From Rhodospirillaceae bacterium (GTDB lineage: Bacteria > Pseudomonadota > Alphaproteobacteria > Rhodospirillales > Rhodospirillaceae): 64,000 nt of DNA. The DNA is taken from the NCBI GenBank assembly GCA_947476925.1, contig CANJSF010000012.1:1-64000 (forward strand). The letters run 5' to 3'. Positions 52,535 to 60,862 of this stretch are shown here, one piece after another. A model generated the notes under the pieces. The model had not been told where the DNA came from and did not search any database. It worked only from the letters and a program-made list of their open reading frames with translations. A program made the translations under genes and the position numbers. Every line of letters starts with the position of its first letter. Positions within the stretch are counted from its first letter, which is position 1.

Positions 52535-53370
52535 GCCTTTAAATTTTTAATGTAATCGATAACGGGCGCAGCGAGGCTGGTGAGTTGCCCAGGTTGTGCC
52601 GTTAGCGGATCGCCCTCGAATGGCGGAACCCACGTTGTCGCATTGGCGACAAACCCAGTCGTTTCCGCACGACACATCACCGGGACCACCAGTCCCTTCA
52701 GCTTTTCGGCGATCGGGTAATTCCAATAGGCCGTGAAGGCTTTGTGCGATGTTTTGCACATTTTAATGTGCTCGACGAATGACACATGCATCGTCTCCGC
52801 GGGGGGTAAATCAGTTTTTCTCATGTGCGCGGCGTCTTGCTTGAACCACGGAAAATAGGTGCTGAGCGCGCGCATTCGATTCCAAACAAACGACACATAT
52901 TCACCTGTTTGGTCGGGCATCACTTCAGGTGCGTGCTTTGCTTTCATTTCGTTCAAATCTTCGCCAGCGATCATCATGATGCGATTCAACACCAATCCCT
53001 TCACGCGGGCAGGCTGTTGCAACGCCATCTCAACGGCCGTGCGCCCGCCAAGGGACGAGCCCATCAACGCACAGTGCGTAACGCCGATGCTATCGAGGAA
53101 TCGCCAATTGGCGTCGGCGAAATACCCAAGATCTGGCGCCGGTATATCAGCGCGCGGTGGCGCAGAATCACCCATCCCCAGCAAGTCGGGAGCGATCACA
53201 CGCAGCGACTGTGACAGCACATCCAGCAACGGCACTTGGTGACGGGCCGTGCCCGGGCCGGGGTGCAAAACCACCAGTGGAATGTTGCTGACGCTGCGAG
53301 CAGGGGCTTGGGCATACCAGTAATGAACCTGGCCTTCGGCAATATCGGCAAACGCGCGCTTCATAATCAT
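52531..53370 (-). CDS. alpha/beta hydrolase, single-domain relative of the double hydrolases
   Basis: About 279 residues from ATG 53370 (GAAGGA upstream; the frame extends to GTG 53412). The elbow G-S-S-L-G-G retains Ser. The C-terminal segment FEGDPLTAQPGQLTSLAAPV lacks an obvious catalytic His. Segments FPWFKQDAAHMRKTDLPPAE and NYPIAEKLKGLVVPVMC align with the second halves of the two double alpha/beta hydrolases at 25980-29400, so they share one subfamily. The lost His may make it slow or inactive. Divergent from methyltransferase 2. Confidence 0.85.
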   Translation of the reverse strand: MIMKRAFADIAEGQVHYWYAQAPARSVSNIPLVVLHPGPGTARHQVPLLDVLSQSLRVIAPDLLGMGDSAPPRADIPAPDLGYFADANWRFLDSIGVTHCALMGSSLGGRTAVEMALQQPARVKGLVLNRIMMIAGEDLNEMKAKHAPEVMPDQTGEYVSFVWNRMRALSTYFPWFKQDAAHMRKTDLPPAETMHVSFVEHIKMCKTSHKAFTAYWNYPIAEKLKGLVVPVMCRAETTGFVANATTWVPPFEGDPLTAQPGQLTSLAAPVIDYIKNLKA

Positions 53371-53548
53371 ATCAAGTCCTTCACTTAGTGCCGGGAGTTT
53401 AGGGTCGTACACGCAGGAGCGGCAGGGGCTTTGTCGGACATGCTCGGATTCTCGTGATTGCGGTGCGACCTCGGCCCGCGAGGTGGTAGACAGATCGGGT
53501 TCATCACTTCATCCTCTTGTGGCAGCACCATCGCACCGGAGATTGGCC

Positions 53549-54721
53549 ATGAAGAACCAAGCCTACAGCCACGGCATGACCCCTGATCTGACTCATGACG
53601 AGGCTGCTCGCGAGCATGCGGTGCGCGCCATGCGGTTTCATTTGTACTCCCAGGTCTCGCAAGGCACGCGTGGATATTTTACCAATGTTGTCGCGCCCGA
53701 ATTTGAAAAGGCCAACGGTCGCGCTCTGAAAGACCGCCAAGAAGTCCGCAAGGTAATGGAGGAACGACCCTACGTGCAACTTCACTTATCGTTGCAACGC
53801 AGCGTTCAAGAGGTGATGTGGAACACGGTGGTCGAAAACATCGAGCGCCAATTGCCAGAGCTGAATGCACGGGCAAAGAACTACGGGCAAGGCCTGGGCA
53901 GCTTAACGTTGGACGAGAAGCTTGAGATTCCGCGCTATGTCGCCAATGTCGACATTCATTGTATGCCCGGCGGGTATGGCTATGACGCCGGAATGCCCGA
54001 CAGCGTTGCTGCGGGTGCGATTTATGATCGTGGCATATCGATGTATCAGCGCGGCGCCGAGGGCAACTTAGGCTTATCGGTGCTCGCCTATTTGCAGCGA
54101 AATTTCCCCAACCTCAAGCCCACTCAAATTCTAGACTTAGGCTGCACGGTTGGTATGAGCACACAAAGATATTGCGAGGCGTTCCCCGACGCTGAGATTC
54201 ACGCGATCGATGTCGCAGCCCCTTGTTTGCGCTATGGCCACGCACGCGCTGAATCGTTGGGTAAGAGAATTCATTTCAGCCAACAAAACGCCGAGCACAC
54301 CAATTTCGGCGACAATACATTTGATGTGGTGTTCTCGACGATTCTCGCTCACGAGACCTCAACGACCGCGTGGCAAAATATTTTGACGGAAAGTCACCGC
54401 GTTCTCAAACCTGGTGGCGTGATGGTGCATGCTGATTTGCCGCAGTTTGCAGACATTGACGTGTATAGCCAATTCCTGTTCGGCAACGAGACGCGTTACA
54501 ACAACGAGCCATTTTGGAGCACGTTCCGTGCTATGGACCTGAAAGCGGCGATGGAGGCTGCGGGCTTTGCGCCGGATCAGTGCTTTGTTGATTTGGCGCC
54601 CATGGCTGACCGCGAAACGGGTTTTACAAACACCAAAGTCACCGCTGCAGCACGCACACGCGGCGGCAGTTCTGCGCCAGGTTTCGGATGGGGCGTCCAG
54701 GTTGGCATAAAATCCTCGTGA
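53549..54721 (+). CDS. class I SAM-dependent methyltransferase 2 with helical N-terminal domain
   Basis: About 390 residues from ATG 53549 (GGAG 8-11 bases upstream; the frame extends to 53483). Paralogue of the protein at 20036-21208: same N-terminal helical domain (YSHGMTPDLTHDEAAREHAV), then NVDIHCMPGGYGYD. Its motif I is LDLGCTVGMST in place of LELGCGTGRNT, so the glycine-rich loop is altered (GCTVG). DIHAIDVAAPCLRYGH and LKPGGVMVHADL follow. The SAM site may still work. Neighbours: the IclR-side hydrolase (divergent) and a small protein gene downstream. Confidence 0.88.
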   Translation: MKNQAYSHGMTPDLTHDEAAREHAVRAMRFHLYSQVSQGTRGYFTNVVAPEFEKANGRALKDRQEVRKVMEERPYVQLHLSLQRSVQEVMWNTVVENIERQLPELNARAKNYGQGLGSLTLDEKLEIPRYVANVDIHCMPGGYGYDAGMPDSVAAGAIYDRGISMYQRGAEGNLGLSVLAYLQRNFPNLKPTQILDLGCTVGMSTQRYCEAFPDAEIHAIDVAAPCLRYGHARAESLGKRIHFSQQNAEHTNFGDNTFDVVFSTILAHETSTTAWQNILTESHRVLKPGGVMVHADLPQFADIDVYSQFLFGNETRYNNEPFWSTFRAMDLKAAMEAAGFAPDQCFVDLAPMADRETGFTNTKVTAAARTRGGSSAPGFGWGVQVGIKSS

Positions 54722-54735
54722 TCGGTTGAGCTCAC

Positions 54736-55062
54736 ATGACCGAGACCCCGTCCCGTAAAAAACTCACCCGCGTCGCGCGCGGCAAGCGCCCACGCATGCT
54801 CGAGAACTGGTCTGATGACGTGTTCATGTCGATGATCACAGCCCTGACGACCGAGTTGATGGTCATGCGCGACCGGGTTGATACGATTGAGCGCATTGCC
54901 GCCGACAAAGGTGTGATGGTGAAATCTGACATCGAAACTTATGAGTTCGATGACAAAGCGTTGGCAGAGCGCGAGGAAGCCCGCAAGGCGCTGGCCGATC
55001 GTATTTTTTACCTGGTCTTGCAACAAGCCGAGCGTAACAAGACACCAAAGCGCAAAACTTAG
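54736..55062 (+). CDS. small hypothetical protein with C-terminal helix
   Basis: A 108-residue protein with a basic N-terminus (RKKLTRVARGKRPR) and long amphipathic helices (ALTTELMVMRDRVDTIERI and DKALAEREEARKALADRIFYLVLQQAERN), predicted to form a coiled coil. No known family. It lies 14 bp after methyltransferase 2 and 20 bp before the esterase gene, so it is part of that operon. Confidence 0.6.
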   Translation: MTETPSRKKLTRVARGKRPRMLENWSDDVFMSMITALTTELMVMRDRVDTIERIAADKGVMVKSDIETYEFDDKALAEREEARKALADRIFYLVLQQAERNKTPKRKT

Positions 55063-55082
55063 AGCGCCCGAAGGAGAACACT

Positions 55083-56360
55083 ATGAAATCTCTAATCTCA
55101 CACGCCCTTACTGTGGCGCTCGCGTTTTCGGCGACAACATCTGCTTTGGGAAAAGACTTGGAGAAAGTCGACCCCGCAACCGTGGGCATGAGCGCAACAG
55201 GCATCGCCAAACTATCGGCGGATATGAGAGCCTTTGTTGACCAGAACCGTCGCGCAGGCATGGTGTATGGCGTGATGCGACGCGGAAAGTTGGTGGCATT
55301 TGAAACCTACGGTCTGCGCAACGTCGAGAAAAACCTACCCATGACGCCAGACACGGCGTTTCGATTGTACTCGCAAAGCCGTGCCGTTACGGGAGCGGCC
55401 ATCCTGACGCTGATGGACGAAGGCAAATTCAAACTTGATGATCCGGTGGCGAAATTCATCCCCGAAATCGGCAAAATGGCTGTCATCAAGGAGATTAAAG
55501 ATGGCCAGGTGATCGGTACAGAACCCCAAAAGTCACCCATGACCATCAGGCATTTGTACACCTATACCTCGGGGTTGGGCTATGCGGCCGATTGGCCCAA
55601 GTCATTGGGCATGAACCAGCGCGACATTTTGTCGCTCGACGGCACCATTGAAGACAGCATGAAGAAGCTAACCAAATATCCGCTGCTCTTTCAGCCGGGA
55701 GCGAAGTGGTACTACGGCTTTTCGTCCGACGTGCTGGGCCGTGTGGCTGAAGTCTCATCCGGACAAAAGCTCAATTTGTTTTTGCAGGAACGCCTGTTTG
55801 ATAAAATCGGCATGACCGCGACCGGCTATTGGGTCAAAGACGCCGACATGTTGGCCGAGGTTTATGGCCCCGATGACGCGGGCAAAATGGTTTTGAAGCA
55901 GGCCCCCACGTCGTCGAGTTATACCAAGCCGGGCACTTTGTTCTCGGCGGGCGGTGGGTTGGTCTCGACCGCGCCCGACTATTTGCGGTTTTTACAAATG
56001 CTGCTCAACGGCGGCACCTTGGATGGCGCGCGCGTGCTGAAACCTGAAACAGTGAAGATGATGCTCACCCGCCAAACCACGCCCGCGCAAGGTTTGGTCT
56101 ATTGGTACAACCACGACTCGACACCGGCGTTTCGCGGCTATGCGTGGGGCCTGACAATTGGCGTGCGTGCAGCCGAGGGCCCCCATGCAGCACCTGGGTC
56201 GGATGGCGATGCCGCCTGGGGTGGGTTGGCCAACACGGCATTTTTTATCGATCCCAGAGAGCAAATCGCTGCCGTGGCTATGACACAATATTTAGGCCGC
56301 GATGAGCCAGCCTTGCCGTTGACGTTGCGCAATGGCGTGTATGGCGCGATTGTGAAGTAG
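55083..56360 (+). CDS. class C beta-lactamase-fold protein, SxxK changed to SxxR
   Basis: A 425-residue serine-hydrolase-fold protein with a signal peptide ending near TSALGK. The expected SxxK motif reads S-Q-S-R (residues 97-100, FRLYSQSRAVTG). The expected Y-x-N reads within WYYGFSSDVLG, and the HxG-like strand WGGLANTAFFID is present. EstB-type esterases and DD-peptidases require Ser and Lys; Lys is replaced by Arg. Activity would be reduced or altered, although Arg might partly substitute. AGGAGA precedes the start. Final gene of the methyltransferase 2 operon. Confidence 0.85.
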   Translation: MKSLISHALTVALAFSATTSALGKDLEKVDPATVGMSATGIAKLSADMRAFVDQNRRAGMVYGVMRRGKLVAFETYGLRNVEKNLPMTPDTAFRLYSQSRAVTGAAILTLMDEGKFKLDDPVAKFIPEIGKMAVIKEIKDGQVIGTEPQKSPMTIRHLYTYTSGLGYAADWPKSLGMNQRDILSLDGTIEDSMKKLTKYPLLFQPGAKWYYGFSSDVLGRVAEVSSGQKLNLFLQERLFDKIGMTATGYWVKDADMLAEVYGPDDAGKMVLKQAPTSSSYTKPGTLFSAGGGLVSTAPDYLRFLQMLLNGGTLDGARVLKPETVKMMLTRQTTPAQGLVYWYNHDSTPAFRGYAWGLTIGVRAAEGPHAAPGSDGDAAWGGLANTAFFIDPREQIAAVAMTQYLGRDEPALPLTLRNGVYGAIVK

Positions 56361-56362
56361 CG

Positions 56363-57871
56363 TTAGTCAGCCAGCTGCATCTCTTCGAACCACAAGCTTG
56401 TGGGGCCGAGCACAATGTTTTTAACCCGCGCGCTGTGCGCATAAACGCTGGTGAGGTTCACCAGAAAAATCGTCGGTGCCAAATCGTGATAGCGCGCCAT
56501 GATGTTTTGCAAGATCACCTCACGCTTTGCGCCATCAAGCTCGGCATTGCTGGCATCTATCTGCGGCTCGATGCTGGGGTCGCAAAAGAACGCCCCCGGC
56601 TTGCGGCATGAATACGTTTCAATGGCGCGAATAGTGTCGTTGTAAGACGCCGCGTTCCAGGTTGATGAAATGATGTCTGCATCGCCCCACTCACCCGACG
56701 TGTAAATACGAACCCATTCTGGACCCTGAATAGGCCGCAGCTCTAAAGTGACGCCAACATCGGCCAAGTCGGCTGCCACTTTTTGAAAAATCGCTGCAGC
56801 TTCTGTCGAGGCTGCCAACTGGATGCGCGCGGACAATTTGAGGCCCGCGCCATAGCCCGCTTCCGCCAACAGCGCTTTGGCTTTGGCGATGTCGTGCGGA
56901 TAAGGTTTGATGGCGGGGTTAAAACCCGTCACGCCCTTAATCGCGCCTTGCCCCACGGCTTGCGCGGTGCCGCGCAGAATCACGTCGGCGATAGCCGATT
57001 TATCGACAGCATAGTTGAGCGCTTGGCGCACGCGCACGTCATTGAGCGGCTTGCCCTGATTGCCGACATTGCGCAGCGCCATGGCCATGATTTGGGGTTC
57101 TTGCTGGTTGTGAACTTGAAAGCCCAACTCCTGCAAGCTCGCGACATCTTCGGGACCAAAGGCCTGCGTCATGTCTACACGCCCGCTGGTGAGCGCTTGA
57201 ACACGACTAACGGCCTCTTTTAATGGATACAGTTCGACGCGGGTGATCTGTTGGGGTTTGCGCCACGAGGTGGGGTTTGTTTCGATAATCGTTTTGCCCG
57301 TACCTTGCCCCCAGTCTTTGAGAACGTACGAGCCCGTACCAATGGGCGCTTGGGTGAAACCCTCAACGCCGATTTTCGCCCAGGCGACAGGCGGCACAAT
57401 CATGATAAGGGCCAGACGCTTTGGCAATACGGCATCGGTTTGCGCTGTCAACAGATCGACCGTGAGGTCGTCGACAATTCGAACCTCCGAAATGCCTCGC
57501 ACTTCAGCGGCCATGAGCTGACTGCGTGCATCGGGACCCTTCAGCCAGTCAATCGTCGCTTTCACCGCGCCTGCGTTGAAAGGTTCGCCATTCGAGAAGG
57601 TGACGTTGGGCCGCAACTTGAAGCGCCAGGTGCGGGCATCTGTCGGCTGCCACGCCAGCGCCAGCGCAGGTTGAAGTTGACCTTCGGGGCTGAGACGCAC
57701 AAGGCCATCGAGAATCGTCGAGCGCGTATGCGACGAGGATTGCGCAATAGAGCCGTAGGGATTGCCCAAACCCGGCGGCAAACTCGGCGAAGCAATTCGC
57801 AGCGTGGCCGATTCGGCTTGGGCTGCACAAAACACAGCCAACAACAACAAACTGAAGCCTGATTTGGCCAT
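56363..57871 (-). CDS. orphan ABC solute-binding protein, family 5 (SBP copy 5)
   Basis: About 502 residues from ATG 57871 (AAGG upstream; 57898 is possible, and the frame extends to 58036). The signal peptide ends at QAESATLRI. Landmarks ASPSLPPGLGNPY, VTFSNGEPFNAGAV, VRQALNYAVDKSAI, YPHDIAKAKALLAEAGY are shared; the Cys element is YSC-x7-CD. The upstream hydrolase (58040) is on the same strand 168 bp away, with a 13-bp-armed inverted repeat in between. Again no permease or ATPase is near. It meets the esterase gene tail-to-tail. Confidence 0.9.
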   Translation of the reverse strand: MAKSGFSLLLLAVFCAAQAESATLRIASPSLPPGLGNPYGSIAQSSSHTRSTILDGLVRLSPEGQLQPALALAWQPTDARTWRFKLRPNVTFSNGEPFNAGAVKATIDWLKGPDARSQLMAAEVRGISEVRIVDDLTVDLLTAQTDAVLPKRLALIMIVPPVAWAKIGVEGFTQAPIGTGSYVLKDWGQGTGKTIIETNPTSWRKPQQITRVELYPLKEAVSRVQALTSGRVDMTQAFGPEDVASLQELGFQVHNQQEPQIMAMALRNVGNQGKPLNDVRVRQALNYAVDKSAIADVILRGTAQAVGQGAIKGVTGFNPAIKPYPHDIAKAKALLAEAGYGAGLKLSARIQLAASTEAAAIFQKVAADLADVGVTLELRPIQGPEWVRIYTSGEWGDADIISSTWNAASYNDTIRAIETYSCRKPGAFFCDPSIEPQIDASNAELDGAKREVILQNIMARYHDLAPTIFLVNLTSVYAHSARVKNIVLGPTSLWFEEMQLAD

Positions 57872-57987
57872 CGGCCGCGCCTTGCAAAATTGGTTCATTC
57901 TTATGGTGAGTTCAGCATTGTTGGCCCCCATGTTCAAACGCCATTTGCGATGCCGGGGAAAGCCGATGCTGCACTGCCTGGGCTTGT

Positions 57988-58020
57988 TATGCTTGTTAAT
58001 GTCGCCAATTAACAAGCATA
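57988..58020. promoter_or_regulatory. perfect 13-bp inverted repeat between hydrolase and SBP copy 5
   Basis: TATGCTTGTTAAT (57988-58000) and ATTAACAAGCATA (58008-58020) are perfect complements separated by GTCGCCA. Half-sites are 20 bp centre to centre, about two helical turns, as expected for a dimeric operator. There is no T-run, so a terminator is less likely. It lies about 120 bp upstream of the SBP start; the local IclR protein is one candidate ligand. Confidence 0.6.
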
Positions 58021-58039
58021 CCAGGCCGGTATACACCGC

Positions 58040-58942
58040 TTAGGTATCTAAAAATTTTCGGGCTTCCCGCGCGATGATGTGCGAGCCCAGCGAAAACACG
58101 CCATGATCGAGTTCCGGTATATCGACTAACGTTGCCCCGGGGATGACCGTTGCAGCGGCCAACGTCTCTTTATACAGCACACCATGCGGATTGAGCAGCG
58201 CCGTGGGTTGCTTAATTTTAGGGAACTGCGTTTTGCTGTCGTAAGCAAATACTGCCGTATAGGCCCACCACTCTTTGTCACCGGGCTTCATGCGTTCGAG
58301 AAAGATGTCCACCGCCTGTTCCAGCGTGACGCCCTTGGCGCGCTTTTTGATGGTTCCGTTCCACATCTCGACCACATGATCGGGCTCCTCGCCGTAAGCG
58401 AAACGGTCGATGCCTGCCAATAATTTCTGCTGTCGTTCGAGCGTATCGTAGTACGGCACCGCCACAAGACACAGCTTGCGAACGAGATCGGGGCGGCGGA
58501 TGGCCAAATCAACGGCAATGATGCAGCCGGTATGGTAGCCGAGCAGATCAATTTTTTTGCCGTTCTTGCCATAGCCTAGATTTTCCAGTGCGTCGGCAAA
58601 GGCGCCTGAATAGCCTTCCATCGGCGGTGGTGCATTGGGTGGGCGATCAGACTCACCATAACCTGGTGTGTCGGCGGCCATAGCAATGCGGTCGGTCCCC
58701 ATCTCGCCAATGAAATCGAGATAGTACCGCCCGCTGGCCGGGCTGGGGTGCATGCACAGGAGTGGGTTTTTAATAGCTTTGTCGGCGGCGACCGGCGCGG
58801 CCACTTGCATATGCAATTGACCATAGCGGCAATCGACATATCTGCGTTTGATTTGCACGGCCCCTGCTGCAAAGGCGGAATTGGAGGCGAGAGCCGTCGC
58901 CGCTGCAGCCGTCATTAAGCTTCGGCGTGAAAGATCTGTCAT
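58040..58942 (-). CDS. secreted alpha/beta hydrolase with His at the nucleophile elbow
   Basis: A 300-residue protein with a Tat signal (LSRRSLMTAAAATALASNS). Fold landmarks LLCMHPSPASGRYYLDF and AADTPGYGESDRPP match the double hydrolases. The elbow is G-Y-H-T-G, so His occupies the nucleophile position. The late ELDHGVFS carries the expected catalytic His. Export plus this change argues for a non-standard activity or ligand binding. It follows the HCCA-isomerase-like gene by 3 bp, and SBP copy 5 lies downstream. Confidence 0.85.
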   Translation of the reverse strand: MTDLSRRSLMTAAAATALASNSAFAAGAVQIKRRYVDCRYGQLHMQVAAPVAADKAIKNPLLCMHPSPASGRYYLDFIGEMGTDRIAMAADTPGYGESDRPPNAPPPMEGYSGAFADALENLGYGKNGKKIDLLGYHTGCIIAVDLAIRRPDLVRKLCLVAVPYYDTLERQQKLLAGIDRFAYGEEPDHVVEMWNGTIKKRAKGVTLEQAVDIFLERMKPGDKEWWAYTAVFAYDSKTQFPKIKQPTALLNPHGVLYKETLAAATVIPGATLVDIPELDHGVFSLGSHIIAREARKFLDT

Positions 58943-58945
58943 GTC

Positions 58946-59548
58946 CTAGGCCCTTTCTTGCAAGCGGCGTTCGAGCTGACCCAAACGGTCAGCGCCCCAA
59001 AATGGTTCACCGTCGAGTACAAAAAATGGCGCACCCACCATACCGTCAGCAACCGCGGCATCGAGTGACGCAACAAGCGCGGATTTGGCTTTGGGGTCGG
59101 CGGCAGCCGCTTCGATGTCAGCCACGCTCACGCCCGGCAGACCTTGGCACACTGCCGCCAACTGTGCCGGTGTCGCGACTTCGGCCCCGTGGCCAAACAC
59201 AGCCATCGACACTGTTTTGGCGAAAACATGTGAGGCACCTTCATCTTTTTGCTTGAGGTGACAAAACATGAACCGCGCCAATTTAACATCAGGCGGAAAG
59301 CTGGGCGGCATTTTGCAAGGCAGATTGGCAAAAGCGCACGAGCGCGCAAAATCAATGCTGAGGTACTTTAGCTTCGTGGGAATGGTCGGTGGGGGAGCAA
59401 TACCTTGAGCCTGAAATAGATGGCCCAACGACAACACGCGCCAATCGACGCTGCGATGAAATCGCGCCGCTAACGTATCGATGCTGTGAATGGCGATGTA
59501 CGAAAACGTTGAGTTGAAATCAAAATAGAAACGGATAGGCTCGGCCAT
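58946..59548 (-). CDS. 2-hydroxychromene-2-carboxylate isomerase-like (DsbA superfamily) protein
   Basis: About 200 residues from ATG 59548, with AAGGTG in front (59551 is equally possible). The thioredoxin-like/GST-kappa fold shows the entry IRFYFDFNSTFSYIAIHSID with the catalytic Ser region, the helical insert SHVFAKTVSMAVF and the closing VGAPFFVLDGEPFWGADRL. HCCA isomerases use glutathione in naphthalene catabolism, and relatives act on other aromatic substrates. It leads the operon with the hydrolase; the 5' end is 23 bp from the divergent OsmC gene. Confidence 0.85.
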   Translation of the reverse strand: MAEPIRFYFDFNSTFSYIAIHSIDTLAARFHRSVDWRVLSLGHLFQAQGIAPPPTIPTKLKYLSIDFARSCAFANLPCKMPPSFPPDVKLARFMFCHLKQKDEGASHVFAKTVSMAVFGHGAEVATPAQLAAVCQGLPGVSVADIEAAAADPKAKSALVASLDAAVADGMVGAPFFVLDGEPFWGADRLGQLERRLQERA

Positions 59549-59571
59549 CATTTCACCTTGCGTGATACGAG

Positions 59572-60069
59572 ATGAAGGATAGGACGTCCATTGAGGCAAC
59601 GGCAAGCGTGAGCGCTTATACTACGACAGTATCTTGGCGGCGCCGCGACGCCGTGTTTTCGGATAATCGCTATAGTCGCGAACACACCTGGACATTTGAC
59701 GGGGGCGTGGTAGTGCCCGCCTCGTCCTCTCCTCACGTCGTGCCCATCCCATTATCAAACGCCGCTAACGTTGACCCAGAAGAATCCTACGTGGCTGCGA
59801 TTTCATCGTGTCACATGTTGTTTTTCTTAGGCCTGGCTGCGGCCCGCACGTTTGTAATCGACAGCTATGACGATGCGGCGGTTGGCGTGATGGAAAAGAA
59901 TGAAAATGGAAAAATGTGGATGTCGCGTGTGACCTTGCGACCGAAAATTGTTTTCTCCGGCACATCACTTCCCAGCACCGCCGACATTAACGCGCTGCAT
60001 CACGACTCACACGCACAGTGCTACATCGCAAACTCGGTAAAGACCGAGATTGTCATCCAAGCCGCTTAG
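59572..60069 (+). CDS. OsmC/Ohr family protein
   Basis: A 165-residue protein of the OsmC fold, which reduces organic peroxides with two Cys. The first Cys lies in AAISSCHMLFFLG and the second in HAQCYIANSVKTEI. The start is uncertain: ATG 59572 gives a 23-bp gap to the divergent gene, while GTG 59605 would leave room for promoters and match the usual N-terminus. The stop overlaps that of the convergent CoxM-like gene. Confidence 0.85.
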   Translation: MKDRTSIEATASVSAYTTTVSWRRRDAVFSDNRYSREHTWTFDGGVVVPASSSPHVVPIPLSNAANVDPEESYVAAISSCHMLFFLGLAAARTFVIDSYDDAAVGVMEKNENGKMWMSRVTLRPKIVFSGTSLPSTADINALHHDSHAQCYIANSVKTEIVIQAA

Positions 60070-60860
60070 GCAATCGCTGCGACAGCGCGTCGCGCCATCA
60101 CGCCGACCAAGTGTGCGCGGTATTCAGCCGTGGCGTGCATATCATTGTTTAAGTCATCGGCAGGGATCGCAATATCTTTGATCGCTGCAACGCTGAATGA
60201 CTTTGACAAGGCTGTTTCCATAGCTGAGAGGCGAAACGCACAAGCGCCTGCGCCGATCACAGCGACACGCACACCTTGCGCGGTTTCGGCGACCATGACG
60301 CCGACCACGGCATAGCGCGAGGCGGGGTTGGGAAATTTCATGTATGCCGCACGCTTTGGGATCGGGAAGCTGACCTTCACGATCAATTCGCCCGGCTTCA
60401 GCGCAGTTTCAAACAGGCCTTTGAAAAAATCATCGCCGGAAATTTGACGAGTGTTGGTATGGATGGTGGCACCCAATCCCAAGACTGCCGCAGGATAATC
60501 AGCCGACGGGTCGGAATTGGCGAGCGAGCCCCCGATCGTGCCGCGATTGCGCACCTGCGGATCGCCGATGGTGCCCGCTAAATCTGACAGCGCGGGGATA
60601 ACACGACGAACATCGGCAGAAAGCGCAACATCAGCGTGGCACGCCATGGCGCCAATCGTCACCGCACCATCAGTGACGACAATGCCCTTGAGGTCGGCAA
60701 GGCCGGCCAGGTCAAACACTTGGGTGGGTTGGGCAAGTCTTTGTTTTAGCGTGGGGATCAAGGTCATGCCGCCCGCAAGGTAGCTGGCATCAGCATCGGC
60801 TGAGCGTTTGGCAACGGCGTCGGCGACAGATGTAGGGCGATGATAAGTAAATGCGTGCAT
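60066..60860 (-). CDS. coxM: molybdopterin-dehydrogenase FAD-binding subunit (CoxM-like)
   Basis: About 264 residues from ATG 60860, just after the CoxS stop. The FAD-binding domain carries ASYLAGGMTLIPTLKQRL and VRNRGTIGGSLANSDPSADY. The small C-terminal CoxM domain follows (AVIGAGACAFRLSAMETAL). It transfers electrons from the FeS subunit in xanthine dehydrogenase/CO dehydrogenase-type enzymes. The large Mo subunit (CoxL) is not present in the window. Confidence 0.9.
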   Translation of the reverse strand: MHAFTYHRPTSVADAVAKRSADADASYLAGGMTLIPTLKQRLAQPTQVFDLAGLADLKGIVVTDGAVTIGAMACHADVALSADVRRVIPALSDLAGTIGDPQVRNRGTIGGSLANSDPSADYPAAVLGLGATIHTNTRQISGDDFFKGLFETALKPGELIVKVSFPIPKRAAYMKFPNPASRYAVVGVMVAETAQGVRVAVIGAGACAFRLSAMETALSKSFSVAAIKDIAIPADDLNNDMHATAEYRAHLVGVMARRAVAAIA

Positions 60861-60862
60861 GA

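Noticed and set aside
57988-58020. The long inverted repeat as an intrinsic terminator
   Set aside because: No T-run follows on either strand, and arm composition is AT-rich, so an operator is preferred.
58036-58040. Upstream start for SBP copy 5 at 58036
   Set aside because: The extra residues (about 55) are not signal-like and would span the long inverted repeat.
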